Shown here: one piece after another, positions 36,942 through 43,195 of the stretch
Layout of the letters: the number at the start of each line of letters is the position of its first letter
How positions within the stretch are numbered: position 1 is the first letter of the stretch
Source: an uncultured Caulobacterales bacterium
GTDB taxonomy: Bacteria > Pseudomonadota > Alphaproteobacteria > Caulobacterales > Caulobacteraceae
Reading direction: 5' to 3'
NCBI GenBank assembly: GCA_903862425.1
Contig: CAIOYC010000009.1
Coordinates: forward strand, 248,001-312,000
DNA: 64,000 nt
Made by a program: the position numbers and the translations under genes
Notes under the pieces: generated by a model
What the model saw: the letters and a program-made list of their open reading frames with translations, nothing else
What the model was told of the DNA's origin: nothing
Databases searched by the model: none

Positions 36942-37193
36942 GTGGGTCAGGTCAATTCGGTTCAGGTGGAGATTTCGGTGGTGCTGGGACGCAGCACCCT
37001 GCCGATGCAGCAACTTCTGCGCATGGGCCGGGGTGCGGTGATTCCGCTCGACGCCACTGAGCACGAGCCGGTGTGGATCCTGGCCAACAACCATCCCGTC
37101 GCTCGGGGTGAAATCCAGATATCCGATGACAAGATCGCCATCTCGGTGATCGGTCCCGCCGACGTCTACGACTACATGGCGGGCGGCGCTTAG
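36942..37193 (+). CDS. Orphan FliN/MopA-type (SpoA domain) protein
   Basis: An 83-residue protein that consists almost only of a SpoA/FliN C-terminal domain: [31 protein letters not shown], then [22 protein letters not shown]. In FliN this domain builds the bottom of the flagellar switch complex; related domains occur in type III secretion C-rings. No other flagellar gene is nearby. The start is GTG 36942, preceded by GAGGG at suitable spacing. Upstream codons in this frame run antisense to lipB. It could be FliN itself in a dispersed flagellar regulon, or a paralogue. Confidence 0.8.
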   Translation: MGQVNSVQVEISVVLGRSTLPMQQLLRMGRGAVIPLDATEHEPVWILANNHPVARGEIQISDDKIAISVIGPADVYDYMAGGA

Positions 37194-37195
37194 AC

Positions 37196-38728
37196 CTATT
37201 TCCCCGTCAGCATGTCCGCCTTGGCTGCCTCCTGCGCATCGAGCAGGGGCTGGCGGAAATGGGTGCGCACGCCGGTGGAGACGCCGAACTCCATCAGCTG
37301 ATCGCTGCTGCGATCATAGGCCGGCCAACCCCCTGGCGTGCATTTATCGGGCCGTCCATCCTTGGCGAAGGCGACCCAGCAGGCGTGCATCACCTTGGTG
37401 AGGGCCAGGGTGTCAGCGTCCGGCGTGGGGCCGCTGGCGTCCTTCCAGCTGCCGAACACATAACGGATCTCCGCCGCGTGGCCGGCGCCCGGAACGGTCT
37501 GGCGCAGCACCGACGGGACGTAGGAGAAGTGATAGAGCCAGCTCGGCGCGCCCCTCGCCGCCTTGCCGGCATACCAACGTGCGGGGGCGGCCATGACGCC
37601 ATCGGTGAACAGGGCATAGGCCAGCGCCTTGTCGTCCAGTTTCTCGCCCGCATAAGCCGCCTTCAGCGCGTCCGGTTGGCGGCCAAGGAAGATTTTTGGC
37701 CCCATCGGGCTGGCCATATAGCCGGCGATCAGGGACGCCTCCCAACTGTTCGAGCCGATGATCAGCGGCACGTCGTGCTCCTCGCCGCGGGCGAAGGCCT
37801 GGGTGGGCGATTCGACCAGCAGCTTCCCGTCGATCACACGGCCCGCCTGGGTCGTCGCCGCCAGAAGTGCATCGACGTTCAGGGCGCGCAACTGCTCGGG
37901 CGTGGCGTCGGCCGGCGCCCCCGCGTTGGTCGCCAGGCTCTTGCCCGCCAGTTCGGCCTGGGCGAGCGTGACCGGCTCCTCCCAGCCGACGCCGGATTCG
38001 ACGATGACCTTGGCGAACAGGCCCTTGGTGGAGGGCATGGAAAGCAGGGCGAGGGTGTCCTGTCCCCCCGCGCTCTCGCCGAACACCGTGACATTGGCCG
38101 GATCGCCGCCGAACGCCTTGATGTTCCGCTGAACCCACTTCAACGCCGCGATCTGATCCATCAGGCCGTAATTGGCCAGGAGTTCATCCGGCGCGGCCGC
38201 CTTGCTGAGCGCCGGGTGGGCGAAGAAGCCGAGAGCGCCGAGGCGATAGTTCACGGCCACCAGCACCACCCCGTCGCGGGCGAAGGCCGAGCCATTATAG
38301 CCGCGCAGGGAGCCTGCGCCGGTCATGTTGGCCCCGCCATGCAGCCAGACCATCACTGGCGCCATCTTCGCGCCCATCGGAGCGAACACCTGCAGGGTCA
38401 GACAGTCCTCCTCGCCCTTGGACGAGACGCCGCCGCCGTTGGTGCCGCTCCCCTTGACCACCTGCGGGCAGTTCGGGCCTGAGATAGTAGCCTCGCGCTT
38501 ACCACTCCATCGGATCGCCGGTTGCGGCGGTTTCCAACGAAGGAGGCCGATCGGCGCGGCGGCATAGGGTATGTCAGCCCATACCCCGATCCCATTCTCG
38601 CTGGCGCCGACTAGCAGGCCGCTGTCGATCTCGACGGGCGCTGTGATGGGCACAGCCCCGGCCTCACCGGTAATGAGCGGTGAACTCACGGCAATCACCG
38701 CAGCGACGGTCAAGGCCCAGATCCGCAT
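37196..38728 (-). CDS. Secreted type B carboxylesterase
   Basis: An alpha/beta-hydrolase of 510 residues with a signal peptide (MRIWALTVAAVIAVSSPLITGEAGA). Type B esterase features are GIPYA-like ADIPYAAAPIGLLRWKPPQP, EDCLTLQVFAP, MVWLHGGANMTGAGS (oxyanion hole) and VTVFGESAGGQDTL (nucleophile Ser near residue 217). RYVFGSWKDASG stands in the acid/His region, where the catalytic His is likely in PGAGHAAEIRYVFG. It is probably periplasmic or extracellular. The substrate is not known; close relatives act on short esters or xenobiotics. Single gene. Confidence 0.93.
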   Translation of the reverse strand: MRIWALTVAAVIAVSSPLITGEAGAVPITAPVEIDSGLLVGASENGIGVWADIPYAAAPIGLLRWKPPQPAIRWSGKREATISGPNCPQVVKGSGTNGGGVSSKGEEDCLTLQVFAPMGAKMAPVMVWLHGGANMTGAGSLRGYNGSAFARDGVVLVAVNYRLGALGFFAHPALSKAAAPDELLANYGLMDQIAALKWVQRNIKAFGGDPANVTVFGESAGGQDTLALLSMPSTKGLFAKVIVESGVGWEEPVTLAQAELAGKSLATNAGAPADATPEQLRALNVDALLAATTQAGRVIDGKLLVESPTQAFARGEEHDVPLIIGSNSWEASLIAGYMASPMGPKIFLGRQPDALKAAYAGEKLDDKALAYALFTDGVMAAPARWYAGKAARGAPSWLYHFSYVPSVLRQTVPGAGHAAEIRYVFGSWKDASGPTPDADTLALTKVMHACWVAFAKDGRPDKCTPGGWPAYDRSSDQLMEFGVSTGVRTHFRQPLLDAQEAAKADMLTGK

Positions 38729-38857
38729 CGTTCGCCCTCTGTGCTGACCGACTGCTGCGGCCGCTTTGGCCGGAACCTAGCACGACGGCGGCATCTGCGC
38801 ACAAATCGGGCTTTCCATTCCGGCGGCGGTTTGCTAACCCCCGCGCTCCCGAAACGA

Positions 38858-38944
38858 GCGGTCGTGGCGGAATTGGTAGACGCGCAGCGTTGAGGTCGCT
38901 GTTCCTTAACCGGAGTGGAAGTTCGAGTCTTCTCGACCGCACCA
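38858..38944 (+). tRNA. tRNA-Leu (anticodon GAG)
   Basis: The acceptor stem GCGGTCG (38858-38864) pairs with CGACCGC (38934-38940), followed by the discriminator A and an encoded CCA. The D arm (GGCGGAATTGGTAGACGC), the anticodon loop TTGAGGT with GAG, a long variable arm (class II) and the T loop TTCGAGT are all evident. It reads CTC/CTT leucine codons. A strong hairpin follows. Confidence 0.96.
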
Positions 38945-38960
38945 TCGTTTCGATGGATCT

Positions 38961-39000
38961 GATGAGCGCAGGCCGGGCTTCTCGTTCGGCCTGCGCCATC
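38961..39000 (+). terminator. Strong hairpin downstream of tRNA-Leu
   Basis: GCGCAGGCCG (38966-38975) and CGGCCTGCGC (38987-38996) form a perfect 10-bp stem with an 11-base loop, extended by GATG/CATC outside a one-base bulge. No T run follows, so it is a terminator-like or RNA-end hairpin rather than a classical terminator. A second small hairpin, CCATCG-TTT-CGATGG, begins at the tRNA CCA (38942-38956). Confidence 0.55.
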
Positions 39001-39092
39001 CAAAATCTTGCTGAAAATGATCGCGCGCAGTTTCGGCCGCGTTCTTGCCACGCCGACGCCGGAACACGTCGTCTCGTGCCAAGTTGGGTCAC

Positions 39093-40637
39093 ATGAAGCT
39101 GCATCCGCGGGTAACCAAGACCGCCGTCGAGCTGGTCGAACGCTTCGAAGGGCTGCGCCGCAAGGCCGCGCGCCTTCCCGATGGCACGTGGACCATCGGC
39201 TATGGTCATACCAAGACCGCCCGTGAAGGCGTGGAAGTCTCGCCTGAAGAGGCGGAGCTGCTGCTCTATTACGACCTGTCCGAGGTGGCGACGCGGATCG
39301 ACGCCTGGACGTTCACGTCGCTGAACCAGAACCAGTTCGAAGCCCTGACGGCCTTCGCCTTCAACATCGGGCTGGAAAACTTCAAGCGCTCCACGGTGCT
39401 AAAGCGGGTCAATGAGGGTCAGCACCTGCAGGCCGCAGCCGCCATGGAGCTGTGGCGTAAGACCGAGGTGGACGGGGAGGGGCTGGTCTCCGACGCCCTG
39501 GTCCGCCGCCGCGCCGCCGAGAAGGCCCATTATCTCACCCCGCCCGAAGGTTTCCGCCCGTCGCCCAGCCAGGTGCTGCGCCCGGCGTTCGACTTCTCGG
39601 TGATCGAGGCCGCCTCGCAGAGCCACACGGCCCAGCGCGCCACGGTGATCGATGCGCCGCTCGAAGGCGACAAGACCTCCGCCAATGTCGAGGGCCGCAC
39701 CGAACATTTGGCCGAGCCCGAGGCCGACGTCTCCGCCCCGACCGTGTTCGAACCCGTCAACATTGCCTCCGTCAGCGAAGCGGCGGCCCTGGCCAGCGAG
39801 GAACACGGCGCGCCGGTCGAGGTCGTGGATGCGCCCGCCGCCGCCATCCTGGCTGAAGAACAGCCCGCTCCGGTCGTCTACGCGCCGGAACCCCAGCCGA
39901 ATACGCCGGTGGATCTACCGGTGAACGACGGTCACGGCGCTGGGGGTCTGGATCCGTTCGCCGCTGCAGCTGCAACCACCGCTGTCGCCGCTGCGGCGCT
40001 GCCCGCAGGCAATTTCGTGGAGCGCAGCTTCCAGCCGCCGCCCTCGCGCTTCGGTCGTCCAACCGACATGCAGCCCGCAGTGGCTAACGAGTACGAACTG
40101 TCGCCTCCGCCGACCTTCGATGAGCCGGAAATGCCGGTGGCGGAACCCGCTTCCGCGGCCACAGAGCCCCTGCTTGCCGCGCCCGCCAGCGAGTTCAATC
40201 TCTTCGACCGTCCGCTCGCCCCGCCCGCGCCCCGCGCCGAAGCCGGCGATCTCAACCGGCCTATCCGCTCGCTCAAACTGCGCGACGACGAGGACATGCT
40301 GGACGGCCCGGCGTCGCACACGCCCAAGCCCCGCGTGCCAGGTGAAGCGAGGCATGGCGTCGCGGCCATGCTTCACGACCGTACCTTCCTGTTCTCGTCA
40401 ATCGGGCTGCTGGGCGTGGTGCTGTTCTTCCTCGCCATCGCCACCATGCTCACGGGCAAGGCGACCTGGGGGCATCTGCTGATCGGCTTCCTCGGCGTGG
40501 TGCTGATCACCCCGGCGGGGGTCTATTTCCTCATGCGCCGGATGGCCGATACCCCGGAGCCGGTCGCCGTGCCCGCATCCCTGCAGGCCGAGCCGGTGGA
40601 AGAGCTGCTCCCGGACGCCGAGCCGGCGCACCTCTAA
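39093..40637 (+). CDS. GH24 (phage-type) lysozyme domain protein with C-terminal membrane hairpin
   Basis: A 514-residue protein. The first 150 residues form a T4/P22-type lysozyme: ELVERFEGLRRKAARLPDGTWTIGYGHT contains Glu19, Asp30 and Thr34 in the E-x-D-x-T arrangement. LNQNQFEALTAFAFNIGLENF and RRRAAEKAHYLTP follow. A linker of about 270 residues, acidic and rich in Pro and Ala, comes next. Two membrane helices lie at about 431-452 and 461-481, with a short acidic tail. There is no N-terminal signal peptide, so the lysozyme domain would stay cytoplasmic unless exported in another way. It is probably a domesticated phage enzyme. ATG 39093 follows the tRNA by 150 bases. Confidence 0.85.
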   Translation: MKLHPRVTKTAVELVERFEGLRRKAARLPDGTWTIGYGHTKTAREGVEVSPEEAELLLYYDLSEVATRIDAWTFTSLNQNQFEALTAFAFNIGLENFKRSTVLKRVNEGQHLQAAAAMELWRKTEVDGEGLVSDALVRRRAAEKAHYLTPPEGFRPSPSQVLRPAFDFSVIEAASQSHTAQRATVIDAPLEGDKTSANVEGRTEHLAEPEADVSAPTVFEPVNIASVSEAAALASEEHGAPVEVVDAPAAAILAEEQPAPVVYAPEPQPNTPVDLPVNDGHGAGGLDPFAAAAATTAVAAAALPAGNFVERSFQPPPSRFGRPTDMQPAVANEYELSPPPTFDEPEMPVAEPASAATEPLLAAPASEFNLFDRPLAPPAPRAEAGDLNRPIRSLKLRDDEDMLDGPASHTPKPRVPGEARHGVAAMLHDRTFLFSSIGLLGVVLFFLAIATMLTGKATWGHLLIGFLGVVLITPAGVYFLMRRMADTPEPVAVPASLQAEPVEELLPDAEPAHL

Positions 40638-40670
40638 CCGTAAGTTCTGCCGCGTCGCACCAATAGCAAA

Positions 40671-40696
40671 GGGCCGCCGGGTTTCCCCAGCGGCCC
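40671..40696. terminator. Terminator-like hairpin, possibly bidirectional
   Basis: GGGCCGC (40671-40677) pairs with GCGGCCC (40690-40696), and the inner GGG/CCC pairs extend the stem. Toward the minus strand it is followed by TTTGC, toward the plus strand by TTCC. It lies between the lysozyme gene (plus) and the tiny open frame on the minus strand and could serve both. Confidence 0.65.
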
Positions 40697-40760
40697 TTCC
40701 ATCGTCGTGGCCGTCGTCGACAGCCAGTGGACCTGTCGGCCCGGATGACGGCTACGCTGT

Positions 40761-40829
40761 TTAGGCGTGAACCTCGCTCATCGGGCTCCAGGTCACGACT
40801 GCGACCACGGTTGGGGACAATGAGATCAC
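40761..40829 (-). CDS. Candidate 22-residue small protein with a perfect Shine-Dalgarno
   Basis: A 22-codon frame starts at GTG 40829 and stops with TAA at 40763-40761; it begins MISLSPTVV and ends SPMSEVHA. The Shine-Dalgarno AAGGAGGTGATCC is fully complementary to the 3' end of 16S rRNA, with seven bases between AGGAGG and GTG. A promoter-like TTGGCG-18-TACATT lies about 40 bases upstream and a terminator-like hairpin 65 bases downstream. All parts of a small transcription unit are thus present. The alternative is that GGATCACCTCCTTTC on the plus strand is a fragment of a 16S gene end. The peptide resembles nothing I know; a hydrophobic centre (TVVAVVTW) could insert in a membrane. Confidence 0.55.
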   Translation of the reverse strand: MISLSPTVVAVVTWSPMSEVHA

Positions 40830-40866
40830 TGGATCACCTCCTTTCAGCTGTTGAACAGGGACCTCG

Positions 40867-40896
40867 AATGTAGGACCGCTCTTCCGCTTTCGCCAA
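40867..40896 (-). promoter_or_regulatory. Candidate promoter of the tiny gene
   Basis: On the minus strand TTGGCG (40896-40891) and TACATT (40872-40867) are 18 bases apart; the context CCTACATTC also resembles the Caulobacter housekeeping -10 pattern (GCTANAWC). Transcription would start near 40860, about 30 bases before the GTG. Confidence 0.45.
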
Positions 40897-40956
40897 GCCC
40901 CATATTGCGCAAGGCGAAAACGTGATCGGAGCTGAGTCCCTGATGCATCACCCCGC

Positions 40957-41322
40957 ATGGCTCGCATGAACGGCTGGACCGGAACCGGACGGGTGCGGGC
41001 GCGCGAGGACGGCGAGGCGCTGGAGATCGTGGTCGAGGGGCTGACCACCCAGGCCAAATACTACAAGCCCCTGATGTACGAGTTCTTCCGCAAGGAATGG
41101 CGCGGCGCGCGGCCCGCCTGGGGAGACTACGCGGTCGAAATCCGCATGGAATATACGGGCGATCCGCCGTGGATGGACCTCGACAACCTGGCCAAAGCGA
41201 TCCTTGACGCCATCAAAGGCTACGCCTTTCACGACGACGCCCAGGTGCACCGCCTGCTGGTCGAGCGCCACGCGGGCGAACGCGAACGCATTCTGGTGCG
41301 GGTCACCCCGCGCAAGGCCTAG
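40957..41322 (+). CDS. rusA: RusA-family Holliday junction resolvase
   Basis: A 121-residue endodeoxyribonuclease of the RusA family, which resolves four-way DNA junctions as a homodimer. The signature is WMDLDNLAKAILDAIKGYAFHDDAQVHRLLVERHA (about 72-106, core motif D-x-DN-x-x-K-x-x-x-DA, then DD-x-x-V). These Asp residues bind Mg2+ and Lys is essential in the family. RusA is of phage origin in E. coli, but chromosomal copies are frequent in Alphaproteobacteria. It shares CTAG with the convergent thioesterase gene. ATG 40957 or 40966 are both possible starts. Confidence 0.9.
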   Translation: MARMNGWTGTGRVRAREDGEALEIVVEGLTTQAKYYKPLMYEFFRKEWRGARPAWGDYAVEIRMEYTGDPPWMDLDNLAKAILDAIKGYAFHDDAQVHRLLVERHAGERERILVRVTPRKA

Positions 41323-41795
41323 GCCTTCGACGTCGCCTTCTTGAACGGTTGCGGCATGGCGGTGGAACTGGCCTTGGCGAGGAGGCGCCCCTCCGCATCG
41401 TAGAGTTCGCCCTCGAGGAAGCAGATCTGGCGGCCCCATTTGGCCACGCGGCCGACCACCTTCAGCGTGCCGGGCAGGGCAGGACGCAGGAAGCTGGTCT
41501 TCATCTCAAGCGTCGGCACGAAGGCGGTCATGTTGGAGGCCACGACAGCCGCGACGGACATGGTCTCGTCGAGCATGGCCATCAGGAAGCCGCCCTGAAC
41601 CTGACCGGCCGGATTGCAGAACTCCGGACGCCCTTCGCAGGTGACCTCGATTTCCTTGTTGGCTTGATCGACCCGCACGACATGAAAGCCCATGGTGTCG
41701 CTCGCCGGCGGGCGGCGCTTGGCGTTCTGGAAGCGGGCGAGCAGGGCCTCGTCGGATACGGCTTCGGGCGGCGCGTCGGCCGTAGTCTCGCTCAC
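41319..41795 (-). CDS. PaaI family hotdog thioesterase
   Basis: A 158-residue hotdog-fold acyl-CoA thioesterase-like protein. MGFHVVRVDQANKEIEVTCEGRPEFCNPAGQVQGGFLMAMLDETMS contains the family pattern N-P-x-G-x-x-x-GG-x-x-x-x-x-x-D (catalytic Asp in MLDE). Then come LEMKTSFLRPALPGTLKVVGRV and the C-terminal strands. The substrate is unknown. The GTG start at 41795 directly adjoins the sspB stop codon with no gap, so the pair is probably cotranscribed. Cytoplasmic. Confidence 0.9.
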   Translation of the reverse strand: MSETTADAPPEAVSDEALLARFQNAKRRPPASDTMGFHVVRVDQANKEIEVTCEGRPEFCNPAGQVQGGFLMAMLDETMSVAAVVASNMTAFVPTLEMKTSFLRPALPGTLKVVGRVAKWGRQICFLEGELYDAEGRLLAKASSTAMPQPFKKATSKA

Positions 41796-42302
41796 CTACT
41801 TCTTCCGGAATTTATCGAGGGAGACGATCTTGGGGCCGTCGTCATCGCCGTCGGGCCTGGGCGCTTCATCCGGATCGGCGGCCTTGGGCGCAGCGCGGAC
41901 AGGCAGGGCCTCCACCTCGGCGACTGTCTCCTCGACGGGTTGGGCGGGGAACTGCAGGCCGAAACCCACCGACGGGTCCTGAAAGCGGGTGACGGCGGCG
42001 TAGGGCACGGACAGCTTCTTGGGCTGACCGTCGAACTTCAGCACCACCGAGAAGAAGGTCTCGCCCGGCGCCAGATCCCAGAACTGGTTCTGGAGCACGA
42101 TCGTCATCTCACCGGGATAACGCGAGACGAGGTCGGACGGTACATCCACGCCCCGGGCGCGGGTCTGGAAAGTGATGTAAAGGTGATGGTCGCCCGGCAG
42201 CCGCTCGGGCGAGGCGGCCTTCTTCAGCGCCTGCTTGATGACGCCGCGCAGGGCCTCCTGGGCCATCTGCTCGTACTGCATCAGGTCGTTGTTACCCGAC
42301 AT
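41796..42302 (-). CDS. sspB: SspB, alphaproteobacterial ClpXP adaptor
   Basis: Adaptor that binds the ssrA tag and hands tagged proteins to ClpXP. The 168 residues start with YEQMAQEALRGVIKQALKKAA, then HLYITFQTRARGVDVPSDLVSRYPGEMTIVLQNQFWDL (tag-binding beta core), ETFFSVVLKFDGQPKKLSVPYAAVTRFQDPSVGFGLQF. A disordered acidic linker and the terminal ClpX-binding motif GPKIVSLDKFRKK close the protein. This is the alpha-type SspB described in Caulobacter. It lies about 170 bases downstream of the tmRNA gene on the same strand. Confidence 0.95.
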   Translation of the reverse strand: MSGNNDLMQYEQMAQEALRGVIKQALKKAASPERLPGDHHLYITFQTRARGVDVPSDLVSRYPGEMTIVLQNQFWDLAPGETFFSVVLKFDGQPKKLSVPYAAVTRFQDPSVGFGLQFPAQPVEETVAEVEALPVRAAPKAADPDEAPRPDGDDDGPKIVSLDKFRKK

Positions 42303-42373
42303 CCACGCCTCGCAACTCTACACACCCAGTCCTCTAGCATGCGCGAGGTGGAGGGACAGGGGCAAGTGTGATG

Positions 42374-42467
42374 GGTGGCGGGATTCTGTCGACAGGCTCC
42401 CCGAAAGGCGGAGGGGTTCGGTCGCCACCTCCCTGTAGAGGTGGGGGATTCTGTTGCCAGGCTCCCC
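42374..42467. repeat. Two copies of a 29-30-base imperfect direct repeat
   Basis: Copy A (42374-42402) and copy B (42438-42467) share the core GGGATTCTGT-YG-MCAGGCTCCCC, at a spacing of about 64 bases. Each copy can fold on itself because GGGGG...CCCCC flank the core. They lie between sspB and ssrA. They may be part of the tmRNA 3' processing region or a dispersed intergenic repeat. Confidence 0.55.
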
Positions 42468-42469
42468 CG

Positions 42470-42780
42470 GGCCCCGCCTAGGACTGCTAAGATCCTAGGA
42501 CTTTATACGTGAGTTCGTCAGAACCGCATTACGCGGCGATGGCGTACTCTTGAGCGAAGTTATCGTTCGCAGTTAGTAAATGGGCCGATCGCGGAGGCCC
42601 ATACCGAGAGAAAGCAAACCCCTTTAGACGTCTGTCGATGCTGATCGGCCCCATATTCTTCAGCCAACAATGGCAACACGGCGATAACCCGAGAAGATTT
42701 GGTGGAGCCGCCGGGAATCGCACCCGGGTCCAGTCCGCTTATTATGAGCGCGTTTATCTCCATAGTCCGGCCGAAACCGA
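42470..42780 (-). ncRNA. ssrA: tmRNA, circularly permuted two-piece form
   Basis: On the minus strand the acceptor piece comes first: it ends with T arm CCGGG-TGCGATT-CCCGG and GGCTCC-A-CCA, its CCA being at 42702-42700. After an intervening loop of about 47 bases the coding piece begins GGGGCC at 42652, which pairs with GGCTCC to close the acceptor stem. The tag frame (42570-42529) encodes ANDNFAQEYAIAA plus TAA, closely like the Caulobacter tag. A 7-bp hairpin CCTAGGA...TCCTAGG follows at about 42499-42477. The outer ends (near 42780 and 42470) are estimates. tmRNA rescues stalled ribosomes and tags their products for ClpXP. Confidence 0.93.
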
Positions 42781-42903
42781 ACAGAGTTGATATAGGCGCT
42801 TCAAAGCCGGGAGGGAAGGCGGCTTACGTGGCGACACGGTTGCAAGCCGTCGCCGGCTTCGCCATACCCTTGTTTCCAACGAGACCAACTTGGGAGAGAT
42901 GGC

Positions 42904-43194
42904 ATGATCGGCGTGATCGCGATCCTGAAGATCAAAGAGGGCGAGACCGAAGCTTTTGAAAAGGGCTTCACCGACATGGCCAAGCAGGTGCAGGCCAATG
43001 AGCCGGGCAATGTGGCCTATCTTCTGACCAAGAGCCGCACCGAGCCCAACACCTACAAGGTGCTGGAAATCTACAAGGATCAGGCCGCGCTTGAGGCGCA
43101 TGGCCAATACGAGCACTTCAAGGCCGGCGGCAAGGTGTTCGGCTCGACCCTCGCGGGCCGGCCCGAGGTCGAAGTGCTGGACGGGATCGGCTGA
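42904..43194 (+). CDS. Antibiotic-biosynthesis-monooxygenase (ABM/YgiN) fold protein
   Basis: A 96-residue dimeric alpha-beta barrel protein. IGVIAILKIKEGETEAFEKGFTDMAKQVQANEPGNVAYLL is the classic first half (strand, then helix with E-x-G, then strand). YKVLEIYKDQAALEAHGQYEHFKA, with W/Y-x-D-x-x-A-x-x-x-H-x-x-x-x-H/F, is the second. Members degrade or oxidise quinones and polyketides without cofactor, but many have no known substrate. The following acyl-CoA dehydrogenase gene starts 2 bases after its stop, so the two are an operon. Confidence 0.9.
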   Translation: MIGVIAILKIKEGETEAFEKGFTDMAKQVQANEPGNVAYLLTKSRTEPNTYKVLEIYKDQAALEAHGQYEHFKAGGKVFGSTLAGRPEVEVLDGIG

Positions 43195-43195
43195 C

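Noticed and set aside
38858-38944. tRNA-Leu as an occupied prophage attachment site
   Set aside because: No repeat of the tRNA 3' end and no integrase gene was seen downstream.
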